A stretch of DNA of 64,000 bases from Mycobacterium sp. ELW1. GTDB taxonomy: Bacteria > Actinomycetota > Actinomycetes > Mycobacteriales > Mycobacteriaceae. The first letter of the stretch is position 1; each line of letters begins with the position of its first letter. The stretch is taken from positions 124,001-188,000 of the forward strand of contig NZ_CP032156.1 in assembly GCF_008329905.1 (NCBI RefSeq). Reading direction: 5' to 3'. The notes beneath the pieces were generated by a model, which searched no databases, was not told the DNA's origin, and worked only from the letters and a program-made list of their open reading frames with translations. Of this stretch, positions 15,122 through 22,465 are shown in pieces. The position numbers and the translations under genes were made by a program.

Positions 15122-15421
15122 TCGCCCTGGCGGGCGCCGATGCCCGCCTGGCGGCGGGCGCGTCCGTAGCCACTCACCTTTAAGCCGTCAGCAGGGGTCG
15201 CAGCCTAATCGGCCGGGGGCCCGACCGGTCAACCCACACCGACGCCGAACTCCGCAGGCCGAGTGACCTTTTCGGCCCTATCAAGCTCGCTGCCGCTCGC
15301 GGGCCGAAAACCCTGCTCCGTGCGACGCCGGCTCTTCGGGGTTGACCGCCCACCCTCACCCGATTGACCGCTCCCCAGCGCTGACCGGCGCACCACTCAC
15401 CACAAGAAACGGAGAACAACC
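15122..15421 (+). repeat. cassette leader repeat, copy 3 (short middle variant)
   Basis: First hairpin CGCCC-TGG-CGGGCG (from 15123), second GCCCGCC-TGGC-GGCGGGC (15142-15159). The core carries the short middle variant CCCTATCAAGCTCGCTGCC between TTTTCGG and GGGCCGAAAA. From 15142 to the start codon it is identical, over 280 bp, to copy 5. Confidence 0.88.
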
Positions 15422-15880
15422 ATGGACCACGAATTCGACCTCGCATTCGCCCTTCTCGACGAAGCCGCCGAGCGGATCCAACACCAGCAGTACGGAATCA
15501 CCCGCATCGTGTTCCACAACCACGGACCCATCCTGCTGACCACCGTCCACGAGTACACCCCCGAGCAGGGCCACCACCTCGTGCTTCTGGCCACCGACGA
15601 CTACGGACAAATCGCCGCGCTGGAGGCCACCGCGCCCGACCTCAACACCGAACCGACCACCCGAATCCTCAAGGTCCGCGCCGGCGACCTGACGTTCCAC
15701 CAGATCCCCGGCACCTGGTCCTACCGAGCCGACGGCGCCCACACCTACACCCTGACCGCCGGAGTCGGTGACGAACCGATGTGGACCCTCACCGTCGACG
15801 ACGCCCCCCTGGCCCTGGCCTACGAGGACCTCCAGGAGGCCATCGACGACATCCTCGACAACGAGCCGATCGCCGCCTGA
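15422..15880 (+). CDS. cassette 3, first gene: hypothetical protein
   Basis: 152 residues starting at the ATG that ends leader copy 3 (ACGGAG ribosome site). Acidic, strand-rich; contains YTPEQGHHLVLLATDDYGQI and RILKVRAGDLTFHQIPGTW. It looks distantly related to the 12530 protein in its C-terminal half and to the 18640 protein in its N-terminal half (PEQGHHLVLLATDD versus PDQGHTLAISRAG). No domain of known function. Confidence 0.7.
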   Translation: MDHEFDLAFALLDEAAERIQHQQYGITRIVFHNHGPILLTTVHEYTPEQGHHLVLLATDDYGQIAALEATAPDLNTEPTTRILKVRAGDLTFHQIPGTWSYRADGAHTYTLTAGVGDEPMWTLTVDDAPLALAYEDLQEAIDDILDNEPIAA

Positions 15881-15892
15881 ACAACCTGCTTA

Positions 15893-15922
15893 GCCGGGCC
15901 CGCCCCTGGGGGTGGGCCCGGC
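15893..15922 (+). terminator. intercistronic hairpin in cassette 3
   Basis: GCCGGGCCC (15893-15901), 12-nt loop, GGGCCCGGC (15914-15922). Confidence 0.45.
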
Positions 15923-15956
15923 CTCACCCACCGACCTCAACCCGAAAGGACCGACT

Positions 15957-16223
15957 ATGACCAGCCACCCCGACTACACCGACTGGGACCGCGACATCGA
16001 GGAGGCCCGCGCCGAGCTCCTCGGCTCCCTCGCCGACGCCATCAACGCCCTCACTCGCGCCCAGCGGGCCGTCACCGCGTTGACCAGCGACCAGGTGTTC
16101 GACGTCGAATTCGCCGAAGGCACACCCGGACCAGACAGCACCTCGTTCATCACCGACAGCGTCCGCAATTGCCGCGCCGCCTACCACATCGTTCACGGAA
16201 TCATCGACGACGAACGCCCCTAA
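15957..16223 (+). CDS. cassette 3, second gene: small hypothetical protein
   Basis: 88 residues from ATG 15957 with GAAAGGA upstream. Mostly helical and acidic (DIEEARAELLGSLADAINAL then CRAAYHIVHGIIDDERP); a short helix-bundle protein is likely. No family recognised. Leader copy 4 follows about 100 bp later. Confidence 0.65.
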   Translation: MTSHPDYTDWDRDIEEARAELLGSLADAINALTRAQRAVTALTSDQVFDVEFAEGTPGPDSTSFITDSVRNCRAAYHIVHGIIDDERP

Positions 16224-16323
16224 CAAGGCGCCACCCGCGCCGGGGCCCGGCAGCGCCGCTGTCGCGGGCCCGGCCCACCGGTGTCTTCGGGCTCCACGCC
16301 CCGCTGCGGCGCTCACGCGCCGA

Positions 16324-16616
16324 CTGCCCGCCTGACGGCGGCCGTGGTCCGTAGCCACTCACCGTTAGGCCGTCAGCAGGGGTCGGAAGCCTAATCGGCC
16401 GGGGGCCCGACCGGTCAACCCACACCGACGCCGAACTCCACAGGCCGAGTGACCTTTTCGGCCCAAACCAGCTCGCCCAGGGCGCTGCCGCGCCGGGCTC
16501 GCGGGGCCGAAAACCCTGCTCCGTGCGACGCCGGCTCTACGGGGTTGACCGCCCACCCCCACCCGATTGACCGCACCCCAGCGCTGACCGGCAGCGCACC
16601 AGAAAGGGGAACACCA
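16324..16616 (+). repeat. cassette leader repeat, copy 4 (long middle variant)
   Basis: Degenerate first hairpin (CCCGCCTGACGGCGG), then CCGTAGCCACTCACC, GTCAGCAGGGGTCGGAAGCC and CCGACCGGTCAACCCACACC as in copy 3, but with the long middle variant (CCAGCTCGCCCAGGGCGCTG) between TTTTCGGCCC and GGGGCCGAAAA. It is thus a mosaic of the two leader types. Ends with AAAGGGGAACACCA before ATG 16617. Confidence 0.82.
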
Positions 16617-16868
16617 ATGTCCATCACCACCGCGATCATCACCAACGACTGCATCGCCACCATCGACCAGCCCGTGGACTGCCTACTCGACGCCATGATC
16701 GAAGCCCAACACCGGGTCGGCCAGATCACCTGGAACGACATCGCATTCGACCGCGCCGAGGGCACCTACCGGGGCCCGGCCAACACCGCCATCCCCATTT
16801 CCGTCGTCGACACCAGCGCCACCAACGACCTCCTGGCCGCCGTAGAACGCTGGATGCACCGACGCTGA
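16617..16868 (+). CDS. cassette 4, single gene: small hypothetical protein
   Basis: 83 residues from ATG 16617 (ribosome site AAAGGGGA). Contains CLLDAMIEAQHRVGQITWND and ends NDLLAAVERWMHRR. No family recognised. This is the only cassette with a single gene; a hairpin and leader copy 5 follow. Confidence 0.65.
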   Translation: MSITTAIITNDCIATIDQPVDCLLDAMIEAQHRVGQITWNDIAFDRAEGTYRGPANTAIPISVVDTSATNDLLAAVERWMHRR

Positions 16869-16884
16869 CACCCGCCAGCGCCGC

Positions 16885-16914
16885 AGCTGGCCCCGCCGCA
16901 GCACGGGGCCAGCT
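16885..16914 (+). terminator. hairpin ending cassette 4
   Basis: AGCTGGCCCC (16885-16894), 10-nt loop, GGGGCCAGCT (16905-16914). Confidence 0.45.
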
Positions 16915-16987
16915 GGCCGCCGGTGCCTTCCGGCATCACACACCTCAGCGACCAGGCCGCCGAGTGTTGCGGCGCTGGCGCGCCGAG

Positions 16988-17267
16988 GCCCGCCTGGCGG
17001 CGGGCGCGTCCGTAGCCACTCACCTTTAAGCCGTCAGCAGGGGTCGCAGCCTAATCGGCCGGGGGCCCGACCGGTCAACCCACACCGACGCCGAACTCCG
17101 CAGGCCGAGTGACCTTTTCGGCCCTATCAAGCTCGCTGCCGCTCGCGGGCCGAAAACCCTGCTCCGTGCGACGCCGGCTCTTCGGGGTTGACCGCCCACC
17201 CTCACCCGATTGACCGCTCCCCAGCGCTGACCGGCGCACCACTCACCACAAGAAACGGAGAACAACC
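16988..17267 (+). repeat. cassette leader repeat, copy 5 (short middle variant, identical to copy 3)
   Basis: The 280 bp up to ATG 17268 match 15142-15421 without a difference, and identity continues into the first codons (ATGGAC). The genes behind the two leaders are unrelated, so only the leader was duplicated or homogenised. Confidence 0.9.
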
Positions 17268-17630
17268 ATGGACACCACCACAGCACCGGCACTCACCACA
17301 ACCGTGTACCTCAACGACGCCGAGGCCAGCTTCCTCGGATTCAACCGGGCCGCACCCGCCCGGCTGCGCGCCGCCGCCACCTTCAACCTGGCCATCCCCA
17401 CCGGCACCCGGCCCCACCAGACCGCCATCGGCGCCGCACTCGAGCACATCTTCGACGAGCTCAACTGCGAACCCACCGCCAGCTGGGCCGTCGGCTGGCG
17501 TCACGCCGGCCACCGCAGCTTGTCGGTCGGCGACGTCGTCGTGATCGGAGAAACCGCCTGGGCCGTCGCATCCGTGGGCTGGAACCCCGTATCCGCCGAC
17601 GAGCTCGCCGCCGCCATCAACCGGGGCTGA
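17268..17630 (+). CDS. cassette 5, first gene: hypothetical protein
   Basis: 120 residues starting at the end of leader copy 5. The C-terminal half shows HRSLSVGDVVVIGETAWAVA, a strand-rich segment also found in small actinophage/plasmid proteins of unknown role. N-terminus is Thr/Ala-rich. No catalytic motif. Downstream is a strong hairpin and then the second gene. Confidence 0.7.
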   Translation: MDTTTAPALTTTVYLNDAEASFLGFNRAAPARLRAAATFNLAIPTGTRPHQTAIGAALEHIFDELNCEPTASWAVGWRHAGHRSLSVGDVVVIGETAWAVASVGWNPVSADELAAAINRG

Positions 17631-17643
17631 GCGCAGCCGCACC

Positions 17644-17677
17644 GATCGGGCCCCGGCACACCAGTCGGGGCCCGATC
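17644..17677 (+). terminator. intercistronic hairpin in cassette 5
   Basis: GATCGGGCCCC (17644-17654), 12-nt loop, GGGGCCCGATC (17667-17677). Confidence 0.5.
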
Positions 17678-17722
17678 CCCGTTCCTCACCACCTCGATCA
17701 CCCATCCTGAAAGGACATGTCC

Positions 17723-18271
17723 ATGGGCCAGTACTTCATCCCCGTCATCGTCGACAACGCCGGTCGACCCATCCGCGCCGTCGCACCCACCGACTACGGC
17801 AGCGGACAGAAACTGTCGACCCACACCCGCGCCGACACCCCCCTCATGACGGCCGTGGAAACACTGCTCACCCTCGACGGCAGCGCCCGCCTGGTCTGGG
17901 CCGGCGACGACGACACCCCCGACGACGGCCAACCCGGGCTCTACTGGCTCGTCGAACCCCACCACTTCGTGCGCTTCGCCGGCCTCATCGACCCCCACGA
18001 ACCGGTCACCGCCAACGCCGAACCACCGGTCACCATCACCGCCACCAGCCACCGCTACATCTGCAACCCCGACAAGCAGCAATACATCGACAAAGACCGC
18101 TTCGGCATCGACGACCACGGAGTCCGGCGCTCCCCGCTGCCCTGGCTCACCGCCGAAGGCGGACCCACCACCCGCGGCCGCCACACAAGCTGGGCCCGCG
18201 ACCGCATCTACCTCACACCCGCCCACCCCGGCGCCGATTGGACCGAAGTCCCCAACCTGCTCTGGATCTAA
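17723..18271 (+). CDS. cassette 5, second gene: hypothetical protein (MGQYFIPV family)
   Basis: 182 residues. An ATG at 17717 lies too close to the AAAGGA at 17710-17715, so the in-frame ATG 17723 (spacing 7) is preferred. The N-terminus MGQYFIPVIVDNAGRPI and the central ICNPDKQQYIDKDRFG recall a family of short phage/plasmid proteins of unknown function. Rich in aromatic residues and Asp/His, single-domain, soluble. Followed by a short hairpin and leader copy 6. Confidence 0.7.
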   Translation: MGQYFIPVIVDNAGRPIRAVAPTDYGSGQKLSTHTRADTPLMTAVETLLTLDGSARLVWAGDDDTPDDGQPGLYWLVEPHHFVRFAGLIDPHEPVTANAEPPVTITATSHRYICNPDKQQYIDKDRFGIDDHGVRRSPLPWLTAEGGPTTRGRHTSWARDRIYLTPAHPGADWTEVPNLLWI

Positions 18272-18277
18272 CCAGTC

Positions 18278-18294
18278 CACCGGCCCCGCCGGTG
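18278..18294 (+). terminator. hairpin ending cassette 5
   Basis: CACCGGC (18278-18284), CCC loop, GCCGGTG (18288-18294). It is followed by GCGGTGTCTTCCGGTGCGTG, a lead-in also present before copies 7 and 8 (one base differs at copy 8). Confidence 0.4.
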
Positions 18295-18319
18295 CGGTGT
18301 CTTCCGGTGCGTGCCGGAT

Positions 18320-18639
18320 GCGCCCTGGCGGGCGCGTCATGGCCGCCTGGCGGCGGCCGCGTCCGTAGCCACTCACCTTTTAACCGTTCAGCTGGGCGCC
18401 AAGTATGACCGGCAAGGCCCCGTCACGCTCAACCCACACCCGCGCCGAACTGCACAGGCCGAGTGACCTTTTCGGCCCAACCCGAGCTCACCCGAGGCGC
18501 TGGCGCGCCCGGACTCGCGGGGGCCGAAAACCCTGCTCCGTTTCGCCGCGGCCTCTTCGGGGTTGACCGCGCCACCCCACCGGTCCCCGCGCACCCAGCG
18601 CTAACCGGCGCACCCAACACCACCGAAACGGAGAACACC
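18320..18639 (+). repeat. cassette leader repeat, copy 6 (long middle variant)
   Basis: Hairpins GCGCCC-TGGC-GGGCGC (18320-18335) and GCCGCC-TGGC-GGCGGC; nearly identical to copy 1 throughout, including the long middle variant ACCCGAGGCGCTGGCGCGCC. Ends with ACGGAGAACACC before ATG 18640. Confidence 0.88.
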
Positions 18640-18933
18640 ATGGAAATCGACTACGCCCTGGCCTGGGACTTCCTCGACGACCACGACACCCGGCCCTACC
18701 AACTGCGGTTCCGCCTCAACGACCACTTCCGCAGAGACGGCCAGCTCGTCGCCGTCGTCGCCCGCGCCGACCACCCCGACCAAGGCCACACCCTGGCCAT
18801 CAGCCGGGCCGGCGTCGACTTCGACATCGTCGAAAAAGCACTCCACGGCTGGCAGACCTGGGCCCGCTTCACCGAGAACACCGTCAGCCTCGCCGCCATC
18901 CGCCGCCGCATCACCGACGCCGGCCTCGCCTAA
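18640..18933 (+). CDS. cassette 6, first gene: small hypothetical protein
   Basis: 97 residues from ATG 18640. Sequence: MEIDYALAWDFLDDHDTRPY at the start, then QLVAVVARADHPDQGHTLAI and a helical C-terminus (LAAIRRRITDAGLA). Weak resemblance to the N-terminal half of the 15422 protein. Function unknown. Confidence 0.65.
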   Translation: MEIDYALAWDFLDDHDTRPYQLRFRLNDHFRRDGQLVAVVARADHPDQGHTLAISRAGVDFDIVEKALHGWQTWARFTENTVSLAAIRRRITDAGLA

Positions 18934-18960
18934 CCCCGCCACCGGAAAGGACTTCCACCC

Positions 18961-19404
18961 ATGAGCGCATTCCTCGTCGACCCCGAACACATCCACGTCC
19001 TGCTCTGGGCCGCCAGCCGGCCAGCCGGCCACTACGGCCCCCTGTCGTGGTATTTCGACAACCCCACCCGAGAAGGCCGGCTCACCGCCGACACCCGCGA
19101 CGGCGTCGGACAGATGCTCGTCGACGAAAACGCCGCCTCGGTCAACTACCGCTACGACGAAGACGACTTATTCATCTACGCCTACCAGCGGCCGCTGCAC
19201 ACCACCTGGAGCACCGTCGATCTGCTCAAGGCTCTGCACTGCTACGAATACCAAGCCTGCGAGCACGCCGGCTGGCGCGACAGCCAAGCCCACGCCTTCT
19301 GCCGCGCCTTCGAGCACCGCCTGATCCAGGCACTGCCGGGCTACGACGACGGCCCCTGGGCGATCTCGCGCCTCGACGTTCCCGCCGCGGCCCGGCGCCA
19401 ATAA
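18961..19404 (+). CDS. cassette 6, second gene: hypothetical phage/plasmid-type protein
   Basis: 147 residues from ATG 18961 (GGAAAGGA upstream, 27 nt after the first gene). The segment SVNYRYDEDDLFIYAY followed by VDLLKALHCYEYQACEHAGW is typical of a widespread actinophage/actinobacterial plasmid family without assigned function. Conserved Cys, His and Trp residues in that block suggest a structural or metal site. Followed by a hairpin and leader copy 7. Confidence 0.72.
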   Translation: MSAFLVDPEHIHVLLWAASRPAGHYGPLSWYFDNPTREGRLTADTRDGVGQMLVDENAASVNYRYDEDDLFIYAYQRPLHTTWSTVDLLKALHCYEYQACEHAGWRDSQAHAFCRAFEHRLIQALPGYDDGPWAISRLDVPAAARRQ

Positions 19405-19438
19405 GCCGGCCACGGATAACACCGCCAACCCGGCCGGT

Positions 19439-19459
19439 GCCCGCGCAGCTGTCGCGGGC
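19439..19459 (+). terminator. hairpin ending cassette 6
   Basis: GCCCGCG (19439-19445), 7-nt loop, CGCGGGC (19453-19459). Confidence 0.4.
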
Positions 19460-19494
19460 CCGGCCGGTGCGGTGTCTTCCGGTGCGTGCCGGAT

Positions 19495-19797
19495 GCGCCC
19501 TGGCGGGCGCTTCATGGCCGCCTGCCGGCGGCCGCGTCCGTAGCCACTCACCTTTTAACCGTTCAGCTGGGCGCCAAGTATGACCGGCAAGGCCCCGTCA
19601 CGCTCAACCCACACCCGCGCCGAACTGCACAGGCCGAGTGACCTTTTCGGCCCTATCAAGCTCGCTGCCGCTCGCGGGCCGAAAACCCTGCTCCGTTTCG
19701 CCGCGGCCTCTTCGGGGTTGACCGCGCCACCCCACCGGTCCCCCGCACACCCAGCGCTAACCGGCGCACTCAACACCACCCGAACGGGAGAACAACC
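19495..19797 (+). repeat. cassette leader repeat, copy 7 (short middle variant)
   Basis: GCGCCC-TGGC-GGGCGC from 19495, GCCGCC-TGCC-GGCGGC, then the same upstream half as copies 1 and 6 but the short middle variant of copies 3 and 5 (CCCTATCAAGCTCGCTGCC). Ends with CGGGAGAACAACC before ATG 19798. Confidence 0.88.
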
Positions 19798-20748
19798 ATG
19801 ACCATCAAGCTCGGAACACCCGCCGACGTCATCGCCGCCGCCGCCCCCATGCTGGGCTTCGCCGTCACCGACAGCATCGTGGCCTACATGCTCGGGACCG
19901 ATCCCGCCGACGGCCCGATCATCAAGGTCACCATCCGCTGCGACATCACCATCACCGCCGAACAAGGCGCAAACTTCGCGCGCACCTGCAATCTCACCGC
20001 CAGCAGGTACGACGCGGTGCTACTACTCGCGGTCTGCGGCCCCGAGCTCGACGAGCACGCCGCGGTCATCCTCGACGCGATCCGCGACTCGCTGACCGCC
20101 GCCGGCATCCCCGTGCGCCAACGCCTGCTCACCCGCGACGTCACCACCGCCGGCACCTGGACCGACCCCGACACCGGCGCCTCCGGACCCACCTACCCCT
20201 ACACCGACTCGCTGCTGACCGCCCAGCGCGTCCACGACGGCGCGACCATCACCACCGACCGCGAGGATCTCGTGCGCGAATTCGACCCCATCGACCCCGC
20301 GCCGGCCGTCGCCGTCGGCGACCACGACGTCCTGGTCTACAACACCATGGAAGAGATCTCCGATGCCCTCACCGGAGTCAGCCGATACATCAGCCCTACT
20401 CTGTCCACCCGCGCCGGCATCCTCATCACCGCACAACCCGCGCTGCGCGATGCCATGCTGCACCTCGCCCTCGACCACGAACGCGCCGCCACCAACCTGT
20501 GGACCCGCATCGCCCGCCAGCTGCGCGGCCGAGCGCGCGCCGAAGCGCTCACCATCGCCGCTATCTGCTACTGCCTGATCAACGACTCCGTGCGCGCCGG
20601 CATCGCCGCCGAGATCGCCGTCACCGAAGCCGCCGCCGCCGGCGACGAGCCCCCCACACTGGCCACGATGCTCCTCGATGCCATGCGCTCAGGGATCAAC
20701 CCCGCCCTCGTGCGTCGCGTCATCGCCGACACCCATCCCGGCACCTAA
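19798..20748 (+). CDS. cassette 7, single gene: DUF4192 family protein
   Basis: 316 residues from ATG 19798. The start IKLGTPADVIAAAAPMLGFAVTDSIVAYML and the later DHDVLVYNTMEEISDALTG fit the DUF4192 family of actinobacteria, whose members share a PxxLGFxPxxSLV-like N-terminus. It is strand-helix alternating in the first two-thirds and strongly helical after residue 200 (ALDHERAATNLWTRIARQL, AEALTIAAICYCLINDSVRA). No enzymatic motif is apparent and the family role is not known to me. It is the longest product of the array. Confidence 0.8.
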   Translation: MTIKLGTPADVIAAAAPMLGFAVTDSIVAYMLGTDPADGPIIKVTIRCDITITAEQGANFARTCNLTASRYDAVLLLAVCGPELDEHAAVILDAIRDSLTAAGIPVRQRLLTRDVTTAGTWTDPDTGASGPTYPYTDSLLTAQRVHDGATITTDREDLVREFDPIDPAPAVAVGDHDVLVYNTMEEISDALTGVSRYISPTLSTRAGILITAQPALRDAMLHLALDHERAATNLWTRIARQLRGRARAEALTIAAICYCLINDSVRAGIAAEIAVTEAAAAGDEPPTLATMLLDAMRSGINPALVRRVIADTHPGT

Positions 20749-20771
20749 ACCCCGGGTCTCGCCGCCAACAC

Positions 20772-20804
20772 GGCCGGGTCCGCGCAGGTGTCGCGGGCCC
20801 GGCC
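20772..20804 (+). terminator. hairpin ending cassette 7
   Basis: GGCCGGGTCCGCG (20772-20784), 7-nt loop, CGCGGGCCCGGCC (20792-20804); pairs throughout with one G-T. Confidence 0.5.
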
Positions 20805-20833
20805 GGTGCGGTCTCTTCCGGTGCGTGCCGGAT

Positions 20834-21138
20834 GCGCCCTGGCGGGCGCTTCATGGCCGCCTGCCGGCGGCCGCGTCCGTAGCCACTCACCTTTTAACCG
20901 TTCAGCTGGGCGCCAAGTATGACCGGCGAGGGCCCCGTCACGCTCAACCCACACCCGCGCCGAACTGCACAGGCCGAGTGACCTTTTCGGCCCTATCAAG
21001 CTCGCTGCCGCTCGCGGGCCGAAAACCCTGCTCCGTTTCGCCGCGGCCTCTTCGGGGTTGACCGCGCCACCCCACCGGTCCCCCGCACACCCAGCGCTAA
21101 CCGGCGCAGCAAACACCGTAGACGAACGGAGAACAACC
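20834..21138 (+). repeat. cassette leader repeat, copy 8 (short middle variant)
   Basis: GCGCCC-TGGC-GGGCGC (20834-20849), GCCGCC-TGCC-GGCGGC, then essentially the sequence of copy 7 including the short middle variant and CCACCGGTCCCCCGCACACC, diverging only in the last ~20 bp before ATG 21139 (AACACCGTAGACGAACGGAG). Confidence 0.88.
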
Positions 21139-21429
21139 ATGACCATCGCCACCAACCCCTGGGCCATCACCGACCACGACCCCACCAGCAACCTCAACAC
21201 TGCCGGACCCAGCACCACCGCAGTCCTGGCCTACGCCCGCGCCGACATCCACACCGCGGTCGACTGCGCCGACGACCCCCACCGGCGCCGCCAATACGCG
21301 CTCTCGGCCCGCGACAACGCCGTCACCGTCCTGCTCGCCGCAGACGCCACCCCCGACGAGCGCCGCCACGCCGAGTACTACCTCGCCGACGCGGAGGCCT
21401 TCATCGCCAACACCGCCGCCGACAACTAA
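21139..21429 (+). CDS. cassette 8, first gene: small protein with a paralogue next to the coupling ATPase
   Basis: 96 residues from ATG 21139. Residues about 35-95 (HRRRQYALSARDNAVTVLLA, then ADATPDERRHAEYYLADAEA) closely match the minus-strand protein at 42518-42826 (HRRRQYALSARDEAATVLVA, GDATAAQLRYARHYFDAAHR). The shared part is two amphipathic helices rich in Ala and Arg. Function unknown, but the second copy lies in the conjugation operon, so a role linked to transfer is conceivable. Confidence 0.7.
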   Translation: MTIATNPWAITDHDPTSNLNTAGPSTTAVLAYARADIHTAVDCADDPHRRRQYALSARDNAVTVLLAADATPDERRHAEYYLADAEAFIANTAADN

Positions 21430-21447
21430 CCCAAAGCGCACACCTGC

Positions 21448-21470
21448 GGGGCCCGCACCGCGCGGGCCCC
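21448..21470 (+). terminator. intercistronic hairpin in cassette 8
   Basis: GGGGCCCGC (21448-21456), 5-nt loop, GCGGGCCCC (21462-21470). Confidence 0.45.
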
Positions 21471-21519
21471 GGAGCCGCACCGCACACCCGCACATCGGCA
21501 CATCCGAAAGGAACCCACC

Positions 21520-21906
21520 ATGACGCACACCGACACCCTCGCCACCGTGACCGCGCTGCGCACCGCACTGCTCAACCTCGAGGCACCCACACCCGAGCTC
21601 GCCGAGCGCACCGCCACCGTCCTGGCCGGCGCGCACGCGCGCCACCTCGCCGGCGTCGCCGATCGCCACGAAGCCGCCGCCGCGCAGCTCTACGAGCGCA
21701 TCGCCGAGCACCTGACCGACCGACCCATCGCCGCGGCCGCCTACGCCCTGGCCGCCCAATGCGCCTTCCTGGCCGCCGACTACCGCCACACCGCCACCCT
21801 GATCACCGCCGCCGAAAACCACGCCGCCAGCCACAGCAGCGACGTGCCGCCGCTGGCTCGGCTGCTCAAGCTCGACCACCGCGTCAACAACCCCGCCGCG
21901 TCTTAG
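21520..21906 (+). CDS. cassette 8, second gene: helical hypothetical protein
   Basis: 128 residues from ATG 21520 preceded by GAAAGGA. Almost entirely Ala-rich helix (AAAAQLYERIAEHLTDR, AAAAYALAAQCAFLAADYRH), TPR-like in appearance although no repeat unit is clear. Last gene of the array; a strong intrinsic terminator begins 12 bp after its stop. Confidence 0.68.
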   Translation: MTHTDTLATVTALRTALLNLEAPTPELAERTATVLAGAHARHLAGVADRHEAAAAQLYERIAEHLTDRPIAAAAYALAAQCAFLAADYRHTATLITAAENHAASHSSDVPPLARLLKLDHRVNNPAAS

Positions 21907-21918
21907 CTCCACACGAAC

Positions 21919-21969
21919 AGAGCCGGCACGCCCCTGTCCCACGACAGGCAGCGTGCCGGCTCTCTTTTT
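21919..21969 (+). terminator. strong intrinsic terminator closing the cassette array
   Basis: AGAGCCGGCACGC (21919-21931) and its complement GCGTGCCGGCTCT (21951-21963), with an inner stem CCTGTC/GACAGG (21933-21938, 21943-21948), followed by TTTTT (21965-21969). Confidence 0.88.
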
Positions 21970-21988
21970 CTTCCGGCCTCAGCCCGGC

Positions 21989-22111
21989 TCAGTACCCGAT
22001 GCCGGCGCTGAGCCCCGCGCTCATCCAGTCCCACAGCTGGCCGCCAACCATCCACGCCAGCACCGCGCCCTCTACGGCCACCGCCGCCAGAGCCGCCCAA
22101 ATCTTGCCCAT
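21989..22111 (-). CDS. very small single-pass membrane protein
   Basis: 40 residues from ATG at 22111 (or 42 from GTG at 22117) on the minus strand, preceded by GGGAAGAGGGG, a purine-rich ribosome site. The product (MGKIWAALAAVAVEGAVLAW, then MVGGQLWDWMSAGL) is one long hydrophobic helix with a basic start. Small membrane proteins of this kind occur near conjugation genes, but no family is recognised. Confidence 0.4.
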   Translation of the reverse strand: MGKIWAALAAVAVEGAVLAWMVGGQLWDWMSAGLSAGIGY

Positions 22112-22409
22112 CGTCACCCCCTCTTCCCGGTAGCTGCCAGACCTTCGATCTCGCGAGCCACACTCTGTTTGATAGCCCACGCACGCCCCGCGGCCGGCTC
22201 TGCCGTCACCGCGGTCGACCGGGCCGTGGCCAACGCCCGCCCCTCACCTCTCACAACCCACTCACCTTCACGTCGTCCCCCACACCCAACTCTTTTCCCT
22301 TCCCCTCACCCTAAGTCCACCCCTCACCTCACACTGGCACCAATTCCTCACCACCTCCCCCCTTGCAGCACACCCACTCCGCCTCACCTCCGCTCCCACC
22401 AACAGACTT

Positions 22410-22457
22410 CCGGCACATTGGCACAAGTTTGTGCCGGCACATTGGCACAAGTTTGTG
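22410..22457. repeat. two tandem 24-bp repeats with a palindromic core upstream of the relaxase
   Basis: The 24-bp unit occupies 22410-22433 and again 22434-22457 with no gap. It contains CCGGCACATTGGCACAAG. Each unit with the base after it includes GGCACAAGTTTGTGC, the first extended to the perfect palindrome GGCACAA-GT-TTGTGCC. The half-site resembles the GTCACAA palindrome at 41159 and the GTGCC element of the conjugation promoters. Likely regulator-binding sites and/or part of the transfer origin, 93 bp before the relaxase start. Confidence 0.75.
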
Positions 22458-22465
22458 CAATACTC

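Noticed and set aside
16210..16358. Small plus-strand frame between cassette 3 and leader copy 4
   Set aside because: Arg/Pro-rich translation of hairpin-forming intergenic DNA, no ribosome site.
12210..21138. Integron-like gene cassette array with attC sites
   Set aside because: Gene units separated by repeats recall integrons, but no tyrosine integrase is present, no core site of the attC kind was found, and the repeats end precisely at ribosome sites and start codons, so they are leaders rather than recombination sites.
22410..22457. CRISPR-like repeat
   Set aside because: Only two copies with no spacer between them and no cas genes; palindromic operator or oriT repeats explain it better.
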